A DNA stretch of 9,932 nt from Bacteroidales bacterium (GTDB lineage: Bacteria; Bacteroidota; Bacteroidia; Bacteroidales; UBA12481): NCBI GenBank assembly GCA_021160155.1, contig JAGHDB010000048.1, positions 1 through 9,932 on the forward strand. The letters are read 5' to 3'. Within the stretch, counting starts at the first letter, position 1, and each line of letters begins with the position of its first letter. Shown one piece after another: positions 1 through 7,460 of this stretch. The translations under genes were made by a program, and so were the position numbers. The notes under the pieces were generated by a model. The model was not told the origin of the DNA. It ran no database searches and saw only the letters and a program-made list of their open reading frames with translations.

Positions 1-170
1 ATTTCAAACTCTATATCTAAGACGCACAACTAACCGATCTGTTGCATCGGTTATTGTTAAAGTTTGTGAATAAAACAGACTTTTTAGTTAATACTATGTT
101 AAAACCGGATTTTTTACCACTTTTATCCTCAATCATCTGAATAGTTCAATAAAAAATTAACCACCGGTTT
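1..170. other. AT-rich non-coding leader upstream of the transporter gene
   Basis: No gene is supported here. One frame is open from the left edge to a TAA at 71-73 and another to a TAA at 31-33, so the last codons of an upstream gene could be present, but they are too short to identify. The stretch holds an inverted repeat at 31-53 and several A- and T-runs. An A-rich tract at 150-160 just before the ATG at 171 is typical of Bacteroidota translation starts, which usually lack a Shine-Dalgarno sequence. No convincing TTTG / TAnnTTTG promoter pair was found. Confidence 0.6.
31..53. repeat. Perfect 8-bp inverted repeat (hairpin or operator candidate)
   Basis: The left arm TAACCGAT (31-38) and right arm ATCGGTTA (46-53) are exact reverse complements around a 7-nt spacer (39-45). 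No T-run of terminator quality follows on either strand, so a classical intrinsic terminator is not well supported. It could be the 3' hairpin of an upstream transcript or a dimeric regulator site for the transporter-sulfatase cluster starting at 171. Confidence 0.45.
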
Positions 171-1583
171 ATGGTTGATATCCGGGATCGCGATTCTTCT
201 CATAACAATCTGTTCTATCTCATCACTCTTTCTGTGATCGCAGCTTTAGGAGGATTTCTTTTCGGGTATGACACAGCTGTTATCTCCGGGACCCTCTCAT
301 TTGTTAAAGCACAATTTAATTTAGGGGCCGTGGCCGAAGGATGGTATGTCAGTTCAGCCCTGGTCGGATGTATAATCGGAGTTTCGGGAGCCGGATTTCT
401 GAGTGACCGGTTCGGGCGAAAGCATACGCTGATCTGGGCAGGTATCCTGTTCAGCATATCGGCCATCGGATGTGCATTGGCTCCTTCACATCCGTTATTG
501 ATTATCTATAGAATGATCGGCGGTCTGGGAGTCGGGATCGCATCCATGCTATCGCCACTCTATATTTCTGAAATTTCACCTCCGAGGATAAGGGGAAGGC
601 TGGTCTCCCTGTATCAATTTGCCATCACTTTGGGAATTTTATCAGCCTATTTTGTGAATGCATGGATTCAGGGGATCTCTCAAAACCCGGATATTCATTT
701 TCACGGTTATTTTCAATTAATTTTCAGGAATGAAGTTTGGCGTGCCATGCTGGGCAGCGAATCCATCCCGGCAATTACTTTTTGCCTGCTGCTGCTGATA
801 ATCCCTGAAAGCCCGAGATGGCTGACACTGAAAGGACGCCCCGATAAAGCCCTGTCTGTCTTATCACGCGTCAGCGGCCCGACTGTAGCCGCCCGCGAAA
901 TAGACTTGATTACTGAAACAATCAACCAGTCCCGGATCAGTCTGGCCACAATGATCCGGATGGGATATGGTCTCCCCCTTATCATTGGTATGTCACTGGC
1001 TTTTCTCACACAAGTCAGCGGGATCAATGCCATCATTTATTACGGACCGAAAATCCTGAATGAAGCAGGCCTTAAATTAAGCGACGCACTTGGAGGCCAG
1101 GTTATTATAGGAATAATCAATGTGATCTTTACATTGATCGCTATCTGGAAAATTGACCGTTTAGGCAGGCGCCCTTTACTTCTGTTCGGCGTTTCCGGAA
1201 TCATTCTGTTTCTGATCGTGATCGGTTTTCTCTTTTTCTTTCAAGTAACCCACGGCATCTGGTTAATGGTATTCATCCTGCTTTTCATTGCCTGTTTTGC
1301 CTTCTCTTACGGACCGGTAATTTGGGTATTGCTAAGTGAAATCTACCCGACGCAAATCCGTGGAAGAGCAATGTCGATTGCCACCCTTACCCTGTGGCTG
1401 GGCACTACTTTTATTGGCCAAATGACTCCCTGGTTTCTCGTACATCTGAAGCCGTACGGTACTTTCTGGTTATTTGCACTGATGACCCTGCCCGCCTTGG
1501 TTATCACCATCAGATTACTTCCTGAAACAAAAGGAAAATCCCTTGAAGAGATTGAACAATTTTTTAAAATCAAAAAGCTATGA
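171..1583 (+). CDS. Sugar-porter family MFS transporter (XylE/GLUT-like)
   Basis: A 470-residue inner-membrane transporter, the normal length for proton-coupled or facilitative sugar porters. Seen motifs: GFLFGYDTAVISG in TM1 (29-41, Asp34), DRFGRK after TM2, RMIGGLGVGIASM in TM4, RIRGR and PESPRWL before the central loop, QVSGIN in TM7 (281-286), DRLGRR after TM8, GPVIWVLLSEIYP in TM10 (Trp385) and PETKGKSLEEIE at the C-terminus. By alignment from memory to E. coli XylE, the first of the two TM7 glutamines is Thr280 and the TM11 glutamine is Leu408, so the substrate need not be xylose; glucose, galactose or another hexose is equally possible. An in-frame TAA at 150-152 makes ATG 171 the first possible Met. 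Its stop overlaps the sulfatase start by 4 nt, which suggests co-transcription and a role in importing sugar released by the sulfatase. The family call is secure; the substrate is unknown. Confidence 0.93.
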   Translation: MVDIRDRDSSHNNLFYLITLSVIAALGGFLFGYDTAVISGTLSFVKAQFNLGAVAEGWYVSSALVGCIIGVSGAGFLSDRFGRKHTLIWAGILFSISAIGCALAPSHPLLIIYRMIGGLGVGIASMLSPLYISEISPPRIRGRLVSLYQFAITLGILSAYFVNAWIQGISQNPDIHFHGYFQLIFRNEVWRAMLGSESIPAITFCLLLLIIPESPRWLTLKGRPDKALSVLSRVSGPTVAAREIDLITETINQSRISLATMIRMGYGLPLIIGMSLAFLTQVSGINAIIYYGPKILNEAGLKLSDALGGQVIIGIINVIFTLIAIWKIDRLGRRPLLLFGVSGIILFLIVIGFLFFFQVTHGIWLMVFILLFIACFAFSYGPVIWVLLSEIYPTQIRGRAMSIATLTLWLGTTFIGQMTPWFLVHLKPYGTFWLFALMTLPALVITIRLLPETKGKSLEEIEQFFKIKKL

Positions 1584-3064
1584 AAACATCTCTGCTCTAT
1601 CCAGCTGCTATAGGGCTTTCCTTATTACCTGCCTGTAACAGCAAACAGCCTGATTTCATCTTTTTCCTGGTGGATGATCTGGGTTGGGCTGATGTGGGTT
1701 GTGATAATCCCAATACTTTTTATGAAACACCTACCGTGGATCATTTGGCACAGCAAGGAGTAAGATTCACCAACGGATACGCCTCCTGCCCGGTTTGCTC
1801 TCCAACCCGTGCCGGTATTCTGACAGGCAAATACCCGGCGAGGCTGCACATCACCGATTGGATCCCGGGAATGGATCCGAAGAATCGTAAATTACTCGGA
1901 CCAAAGGATCTGAATGCCTTACCATCCAAAGAGATTACACTGGCTGAACAACTTAAAAAAGCAGGTTATATCACTTGCCATATAGGCAAATGGCATCTGG
2001 GTCCGAAAGGGTCATGGCCCGAAGATCACGGCTTTGATATCAATATCGGCGGATGGGAAGCCGGCAGCCCCAGGGGTTCAGGATATTATTCACCTTATGG
2101 CAATCCAAACCTTCCGGACGGACCTAAAGGTGAATTTTTAACCACACGGTTAACCAACGAAGCCATAAACTTTATAAAAAACAACCGGAATAAGCCTTTC
2201 TTTCTCTACTTTGCTTTTTATACGGTACATACGCCGATTCAGGCCAGCAAAAATCATATTCAACATTTTAAAAATAAGCGGGAAGAATTATACAAGAAAA
2301 TGAACCAGATGACCGGAGTGAAACAGCAACGACCTGAACACGACGGATTCACAAAACTGATTCAGGATAATGCAGCATATGCTTCCATGATTGCAGCTAT
2401 GGATGAAAGTGTAGGAAGAGTTCTGGCTCTTTTAGACGAACTCAGACTAAGAAATAACACCTACATTATTTTCACTTCTGATAATGGCGGCCTTTCCACA
2501 TTAAAAAAAAGAGGATATCCTACGTCCAACCTGCCACTCCGGGCCGGAAAAGGATGGTGCTATGAAGGCGGACTCCGGGTACCCCTGATTATTGACGGAC
2601 CCGGTATCAAACCTGCTATTCTCAACGAACCGGTTATCAGCACCGATTTCTACCCTACGATCCTTGAGCTGGCAGGACTGCCCCTCCATCCCGAACAACA
2701 TATGGATGGTATCAGCCTTTATCCGCTTCTGAAGAAACGGAGACATAACTCCGGCCCAGCAATGCCAGAAAATGGCATGGATCGTGCCATTTTCTGGCAT
2801 TATCCCCACTACCACGGCTCCACATGGACACCCGGGGCCGCCATGCGTAAAGGGGACTGGAAACTAATCGAATTTTATGATTACGAAACAGTTGAATTAT
2901 ACAATCTTAAAAACGACCCGGGCGAAACAATCGATCTGGCCGGGCAAAATCCAGAAAAAACAGAAGAGCTTTTAAAACAACTTCACGCCTGGCAAAAAGA
3001 GACCGGCGCCGACTTTGCAATACCAAACCCAGCATGGAAAGACAATTCCGGAAATTTAAAATAA
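1580..3064 (+). CDS. Cys-type (formylglycine) sulfatase, predicted lipoprotein, S1 family
   Basis: A 494-residue arylsulfatase-type enzyme predicted to hydrolyse sulfate esters, probably on sugars. The signature C-S-P-T-R (Cys73-Arg77, followed by AGILTG) contains the cysteine that must be converted to formylglycine. Other visible active-site elements are Asp32-Asp33 in FFLVDDLG (metal binding), GKWHLG (Lys137, His139), HTP after the central strands, SDNGG (Asp301, Asn302, metal ligands) and LPLRAGKGW (Lys324). The N-terminus is a signal peptide ending in LPAC with Cys19 as probable lipidation site; NSKQ after it lacks the acidic run linked to surface export, so a periplasmic location is a reasonable guess. 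It resembles GalNAc/Gal-4-sulfatase-like S1 subfamilies (S1_16 type) by general appearance only. The ATGA overlap with the transporter indicates translational coupling. A perfect 17-bp inverted repeat lies within codons for residues 394-408. It is a clear paralogue of the minus-strand sulfatase, with Cys73 at the same residue number. Confidence 0.93.
   Translation: MKTSLLYPAAIGLSLLPACNSKQPDFIFFLVDDLGWADVGCDNPNTFYETPTVDHLAQQGVRFTNGYASCPVCSPTRAGILTGKYPARLHITDWIPGMDPKNRKLLGPKDLNALPSKEITLAEQLKKAGYITCHIGKWHLGPKGSWPEDHGFDINIGGWEAGSPRGSGYYSPYGNPNLPDGPKGEFLTTRLTNEAINFIKNNRNKPFFLYFAFYTVHTPIQASKNHIQHFKNKREELYKKMNQMTGVKQQRPEHDGFTKLIQDNAAYASMIAAMDESVGRVLALLDELRLRNNTYIIFTSDNGGLSTLKKRGYPTSNLPLRAGKGWCYEGGLRVPLIIDGPGIKPAILNEPVISTDFYPTILELAGLPLHPEQHMDGISLYPLLKKRRHNSGPAMPENGMDRAIFWHYPHYHGSTWTPGAAMRKGDWKLIEFYDYETVELYNLKNDPGETIDLAGQNPEKTEELLKQLHAWQKETGADFAIPNPAWKDNSGNLK
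2761..2801. repeat. Perfect 17-bp inverted repeat with 7-nt loop inside the sulfatase gene
   Basis: The left arm AATGCCAGAAAATGGCA (2761-2777) is the exact reverse complement of 2785-2801; the spacer TGGATCG is at 2778-2784. In RNA the stem can extend by a U-G and a G-C pair to close a GAU triloop at the codon for Asp401. No T-run follows, so it is not an intrinsic terminator. The right arm encodes the conserved AIFWH segment; the left arm encodes the less constrained MPENG segment. Confidence 0.9.
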
Positions 3065-3156
3065 GATATTCATCCGGCAACAACTGTTTTCTAACATTAT
3101 TTTTTCTTGCGGATAATTGTATTATGAAATTTGGTTACAACCGGCATAGCCCTGAA
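3065..3156 (+). other. Short spacer between sulfatase and T9SS cargo genes
   Basis: This 92-nt AT-rich interval separates the sulfatase stop from the preferred cargo start. It contains no strong hairpin or T-tailed terminator, so read-through from the sulfatase is likely. A weak promoter is conceivable: TTG at 3107-3109 and GAAATTTG at 3126-3133, which has one mismatch to TAnnTTTG, with a 16-nt spacing. An ATG in the cargo frame at 3124 also lies here. Confidence 0.4.
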
Positions 3157-6100
3157 ATGAAAACGTTCCGTACCTTTTTTATATGGGTATTATTATCTAT
3201 CCTGGTGATCACCCCTGCCAGAGGCCAGAAACAAAACAATATCTGGTATTTTGGTAACCACGCCGGACTGGATTTCAGTATTTTTTTCCCCTTCCCTCTT
3301 GCTGACGGACAGATCAATACTCCTGAAGGTGTGGCCTCAGTCAGTGATTCAACCGGAAGGCTGCTGTTTTACACAGATGGCGTAACCGTCTGGGACAGCA
3401 CCCATCAGATCATGAATCCGTATAACCCGCTTAAAGGAGATCCATCATCCACCCATTCAGCCACCATCCTGCCCAATCCGAACAATCCGAAACAATATTA
3501 CATTTTTACCACTCCGGTAGTGAACAACCAGAATCCCGATTATACCGGACTGGATTATTACCTGGTGGATTTTACCGGAAATCCTCTGGGAGAAGTCATA
3601 CCTCAGACTGCAACGGGGCTGCTTCTGAGACCCACTGAGAAACTGGCTGTCACACCGTTTGATCACCCGGTATACGGACCTACCTACCGGCTGATATCCC
3701 ATCAGTTCGCCAATGACTCATTTGCCAGAACCTACCTCTGCCGCCTGGATACCCTGATCTTTCAGTCAATCGGAGCAACTCACCGGAACAGTACCGACGA
3801 TGACGGAACCAATCACGGAGCTGCCGGCCAGATGAAATTTTCACTGCAAGGCGACAAACTGGCGGTGGCCATTGAAGGACAAAAACGGGTTGACCTGTTC
3901 AGGGTTGACCAGGCCACGGGTGCCTTGTGGGGTCATATGATCCTGCCAGCAGGTGACCCTAATATCGATAAAAAGGGATTCATTCATGATGCCTATGGCG
4001 TGGAGTTTTCTCCTACCGGCAATTACCTATACGGCACCTCTCGTAAAGGAGGTTTGATCTACCAATGGGATCTGGGCATGTGGGTCGAAGACCGGATGCA
4101 GGCTACGGTGCAAGTCATTTCATATGATAATGAAGTGGAATACGGAGCCCTGCAACTGGCTCCGAACGGGAAAATATACGTGGCGGTGAATGGAAAAGAT
4201 TACCTGAGTGTAATCAACTCTCCCATGCATTTTGACTGCCGGTTTGAAAAATACGGAGCCCGCCTGATCAACAATGCCAACGGTGAAGGAGGTACTTCGG
4301 GATACGGACTTCCGGTTGCCATTCCGGGTACCCTGAAAGCAGAACCTTTCTACTTTGAACATACCTGCTACGGAGACCAGACCTATCTTTATGTCACTAG
4401 CCACAAAGGATGGGCAGGAACACCTTTCTGGACCATCTTCAACGAAGCCGGTGAGCAAATTGCCGTGATCAATTCAATCAATGAAGAGGGAGAGTACAGG
4501 GGATGGTATCGATTCCCTGGACCGGGGAATTACTGCGTGGTAATGAACGGATTCAGAAATGGGAATCCGGTGACCTATACCCGGTACATTACCATTCATC
4601 CCATACCTGAAGTCCATCTGGCCCCAAAAGACACCATGAAACTCTGTATCGGTGAAGAGATGCACCTGGATGCCGGAATAGGTGCATTTTACGAATGGGA
4701 AAACACGGAACTGAAAGTCAGGGAGAGAGACATCACCACAACCGATAACCTGATTGACCTCTACCGGGTCAAATTAACCGATTACAACGGATGCGTGGGC
4801 TGGGATACATTATGGACCTGGAAAAAAAGTCCGCCCCAGGTGGAGATCACTTCAACCAAAGCCCTTTGTGGCGACAATAACGGTACCATTACCGTAACCC
4901 CTGCCGGCAATCTAAATGATTATATATTTACCTGGGAGGAGTTTCCCGACAGCAGTGGTAATCATCTGACCGGATTGCCTCCCGGTATGTATCACGTTCA
5001 TGTCTATTCTGTCAAAATTGGTTGCAGTGTAACAAAAGAGATTGAAGTACAAGCATTTGGCGGTCCTAATGTAAAGATCTCCGCCTCCGACACCATCGTC
5101 TGCCCCGGAGCGCAGGTGACACTGACCGTAACCGGAGCTACAGAATTTTTCTGGTTGAATCCGGCCGGTATCACCGATTCGGTTCTGACAGTCTATCCTG
5201 AACAGACGACCACTTACCGGGTCAATGCAATTGCCCGCGAAGGAGACCTGTCATGTGAAACAATTGCAACCCGAACCATCCGTGTATGGCCGGTCACCCG
5301 GCCCGATCTGGGCGACGACCTCACAGCCTGCGAAGGAGATACGGTACCGGTTGTTCTCACCGGAAATTGGGAACAGATTGAATGGAACAGCAACTTTTCC
5401 GGAGCGAATATCTTAGTCACAACGAGTTATAATCCTTTGATCGTCAGCGTGACTGACCAACATCAATGCATCACCACGGATACGCTGCAAATTACCTTCT
5501 ATCCCCTTCCGGATGTAGACCTGGGAAAAGACACCACTTTATGCAGCAACGAAGGTTATCTGCTTACAGGAGGATCCGGAGATCAGTACCTTTGGAGTAC
5601 CGGAGATACTTCACCAACCATTGAAGCCCGTCAAAGCGGATTCTACTGGCTGCAAATCACTGAAAGAGGATGTGCTATGAGGGATACTATAAACCTCGTA
5701 CTGCACCACCCCGATTCTCTGCAAATCCGTAATGTCTCGGTCAGGGATGTCTCCTGCAACGGAGGAACTGACGGATCCATTTCCATTCAGGCCGTCGGTG
5801 AAGGTTTACATTATCTATACTCCGTAGATAACGGCATCAACTGGCTGGATAACAACGGATTGTTTGATTCCCTGCCTGCAAGTACGGATTATCGTATCCG
5901 GGTTTGGGAAGATTCATCCTGCATGACCGTTTACCCGAATCCGGTACTTATCTCAGAACCGGATTCCATTCAGATCCGGCAACGTTTAACGCCTCCTGAA
6001 TGCGCAGAATGTACTGACGGCAGTATTGAGATCACACTGATCACAGGGGGTACTCCACCCTATATGATCGATTGGTCAAACGGTGATGCGGACATGATAA

Positions 6101-6459
6101 CAGAAAATCTTCCGGTTGGAACCTATACCGTCACTATCACGGACAAAGCCGGGTGTCAGTATTCCAGGGATTTTGAACTGGATATGAAACATGCCGTACC
6201 AAATGCATTCACACCCAATGGAGATGGAATTAATGACTTGTGGGTCATCAACCTGCTTGAGTATTACCCGGATGCAACAGTTTGGGTATATGACTCTTCC
6301 GGCAAAATGGTATACCAGGCGCTCCTCCCTGCGTTTAACAATCCCTGGAACGGAAATGACCTGAACGGGGATCCGGTACCTGCCGGGACCTATTACTATA
6401 TTATCCGGCTGGATAATATTGAACCGCCTCTCACGGGGCATCTAACGATATTACGATGA
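3157..6459 (+). CDS. Large secreted adhesin-like protein with T9SS type B (gliding-motility-associated) C-terminal domain
   Basis: From ATG 3157 this is 1100 residues. I chose that start because MKTFRTFF begins a clean 24-residue Sec signal peptide ending in PARGQ; the frame also has ATGs at 3124 and 3034, the last overlapping the sulfatase by 31 nt. Residues about 27-395 form a propeller-like domain starting NIWYFGNHAGLDF, of a type common at the front of Bacteroidota type B cargo proteins. Residues about 397-555 look Ig/PKD-like; about 560-637 resembles a SprB repeat (LCGDNNGTITV, LPPGMYHV); about 638-850 is more Ig/PKD-like sequence; two further SprB-like repeats (NGGTDGSISI and CTDGSIEI) precede the C-terminus. 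Cysteines recur at the start and end of each repeat, suggesting disulfides. Residues about 1012-1100 are the type B sorting domain (AFTPNGDGINDLW, WNGNDLNG, VPAGTYYYII). It is expected to be exported by T9SS and displayed or shed at the surface. No catalytic domain is recognisable; binding or adhesion is inferred. The PorP/SprF gene follows with an overlap. Confidence 0.88.
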   Translation: MKTFRTFFIWVLLSILVITPARGQKQNNIWYFGNHAGLDFSIFFPFPLADGQINTPEGVASVSDSTGRLLFYTDGVTVWDSTHQIMNPYNPLKGDPSSTHSATILPNPNNPKQYYIFTTPVVNNQNPDYTGLDYYLVDFTGNPLGEVIPQTATGLLLRPTEKLAVTPFDHPVYGPTYRLISHQFANDSFARTYLCRLDTLIFQSIGATHRNSTDDDGTNHGAAGQMKFSLQGDKLAVAIEGQKRVDLFRVDQATGALWGHMILPAGDPNIDKKGFIHDAYGVEFSPTGNYLYGTSRKGGLIYQWDLGMWVEDRMQATVQVISYDNEVEYGALQLAPNGKIYVAVNGKDYLSVINSPMHFDCRFEKYGARLINNANGEGGTSGYGLPVAIPGTLKAEPFYFEHTCYGDQTYLYVTSHKGWAGTPFWTIFNEAGEQIAVINSINEEGEYRGWYRFPGPGNYCVVMNGFRNGNPVTYTRYITIHPIPEVHLAPKDTMKLCIGEEMHLDAGIGAFYEWENTELKVRERDITTTDNLIDLYRVKLTDYNGCVGWDTLWTWKKSPPQVEITSTKALCGDNNGTITVTPAGNLNDYIFTWEEFPDSSGNHLTGLPPGMYHVHVYSVKIGCSVTKEIEVQAFGGPNVKISASDTIVCPGAQVTLTVTGATEFFWLNPAGITDSVLTVYPEQTTTYRVNAIAREGDLSCETIATRTIRVWPVTRPDLGDDLTACEGDTVPVVLTGNWEQIEWNSNFSGANILVTTSYNPLIVSVTDQHQCITTDTLQITFYPLPDVDLGKDTTLCSNEGYLLTGGSGDQYLWSTGDTSPTIEARQSGFYWLQITERGCAMRDTINLVLHHPDSLQIRNVSVRDVSCNGGTDGSISIQAVGEGLHYLYSVDNGINWLDNNGLFDSLPASTDYRIRVWEDSSCMTVYPNPVLISEPDSIQIRQRLTPPECAECTDGSIEITLITGGTPPYMIDWSNGDADMITENLPVGTYTVTITDKAGCQYSRDFELDMKHAVPNAFTPNGDGINDLWVINLLEYYPDATVWVYDSSGKMVYQALLPAFNNPWNGNDLNGDPVPAGTYYYIIRLDNIEPPLTGHLTILR

Positions 6460-7457
6460 TGTTGCCAAAAAATACAATTCATACTATTTCTCGTACGGTC
6501 TTGGCATTTTTCATGGTGATGTCATCCCTGTCATTACACGCGCAAACCCCTGTCCTGTCTGACCAGTTCATAATGAATCCGTTTCAAACCAATCCGGCGG
6601 TGGCAGGAATTTACCGGTACATGCCGGTCAGGCTGACGGTTCGGCAACAATGGTTTGGAATGAAAGCTGCACCCATGACCCAATCGTTTACCATTCATAC
6701 CAATCTGACCAACCGGAAAGCAACTTATAATCCACAAGGATTTTTAAATAAAGGTGTCAATTCATTCGGCAAAGTAGGTATCGGGGGCGGAGTCTATAAT
6801 TTCACTTATGGAGCAATCAGTCAAATCGGAATCCACCTGGATTACGCATATCATATTTATCTGGGGAAAGGACGACTGGCATTAGGACTTGCACCTATGT
6901 ATCAGCAGTATATCATAGACAAATCCAGATTCATTTTACCGGATGGAGACCGATGGGACCCGGTTATTCACGGGAATGCAAAAGAAACCCTCCATTTTCT
7001 GGATGCCAATATCGGAATCCATTATTATTCAGACCGTCTGTATGCCGGTTTTTCGGTTATCCAGTTGTTTAACTCTACCGCCATGTTTGGGTCCCTGAGC
7101 TACCAAAGCCTTGAAGATCCCTTTAATAATCCCTACCTGGCACGAACATTTTACGGATATACCGGAGTGGTGATCCCTTTGGGCACTTCGATTGAACTGG
7201 AACCCTCAGTTCTGGCCAGCTATAATAGTGTATCCAGTCTGTCCACACAAATTATTATAAAAGTCAGGGTGATGCATCATTTTGAAGCAGGGGCCATATG
7301 GCAATATGGTAAATCCCTGGGTTGTTATGCCGGAACCTCAATCGGGGATCTGGTAGTTCGTTACCTTTATGAAGCCCCTTTGGGTACCCGGTTAAACAAC
7401 GGCTTTTCTACCCACCAAATCCTGGCAGGCTATAACATCCACTCGTCAGCATTCTAA
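6456..7457 (+). CDS. PorP/SprF family type IX secretion system membrane protein
   Basis: A 333-residue outer-membrane beta-barrel protein of usual length for the family. Visible are a Sec signal peptide ending in LSLHAQ (about residue 30), then the family hallmark QFIMNPFQTNPAVAGIYRYMPVRLTVRQQW, here split as the NPFQTNPAVAG core and the VRQQWFGM stretch, and many alternating beta-strand segments with Gly/Tyr. It ends in Phe, as outer-membrane barrels often do. In Flavobacterium johnsoniae SprF is needed for secretion of SprB, and type B cargo genes are commonly followed by a SprF-like gene; by analogy this one probably serves the protein encoded directly upstream. It starts at ATG 6456, overlapping the cargo stop (ATGATG context, a second Met at 6459 is possible), so the two are translationally coupled. 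Its TAA directly abuts the stop codon of the convergent sulfatase. Confidence 0.9.
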   Translation: MMLPKNTIHTISRTVLAFFMVMSSLSLHAQTPVLSDQFIMNPFQTNPAVAGIYRYMPVRLTVRQQWFGMKAAPMTQSFTIHTNLTNRKATYNPQGFLNKGVNSFGKVGIGGGVYNFTYGAISQIGIHLDYAYHIYLGKGRLALGLAPMYQQYIIDKSRFILPDGDRWDPVIHGNAKETLHFLDANIGIHYYSDRLYAGFSVIQLFNSTAMFGSLSYQSLEDPFNNPYLARTFYGYTGVVIPLGTSIELEPSVLASYNSVSSLSTQIIIKVRVMHHFEAGAIWQYGKSLGCYAGTSIGDLVVRYLYEAPLGTRLNNGFSTHQILAGYNIHSSAF

Positions 7458-7460
7458 TTA
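7455..7460. other. Abutting convergent stop codons sharing the palindrome TAATTA
   Basis: TAA at 7455-7457 ends the plus-strand PorP/SprF gene and TTA at 7458-7460 is the TAA stop of the minus-strand sulfatase. There are zero bases between the genes, hence no room for a terminator outside coding sequence, and no hairpin with a T-run is evident just beyond either stop. Confidence 0.9.

Noticed and set aside
63..92. TTTG at 63-66 with a TAGTTAAT at 85-92 as a promoter for the transporter
   Set aside because: The spacing (18 nt) is acceptable but the -7 element matches TAnnTTTG poorly.
102..170. Long-range complementary pair AAACCGG (102-108) and CCGGTTT (164-170) that could fold over the leader
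   Set aside because: Only 7 bp with a 55-nt loop; expected by chance at this length scale.
2761..2801. Internal hairpin as an intrinsic terminator or attenuator
   Set aside because: No T-run follows either arm on either strand, the stem is inside a coding sequence, and only 7 of 17 pairs are G-C. A terminator call is not supported.
2501..2815. Minus-strand open frame of 104 codons opposite the first sulfatase
   Set aside because: It is fully antisense to a gene with clear family motifs. Its start resembles the sense MPENG...AIFWH stretch only because that region is a DNA palindrome.
4120..4458. Minus-strand frame of 112 codons inside the T9SS cargo gene (and a similar one at 6076-6441)
   Set aside because: Both are antisense to a protein with recognisable domains, have no signal or family motif, and read like random translation.
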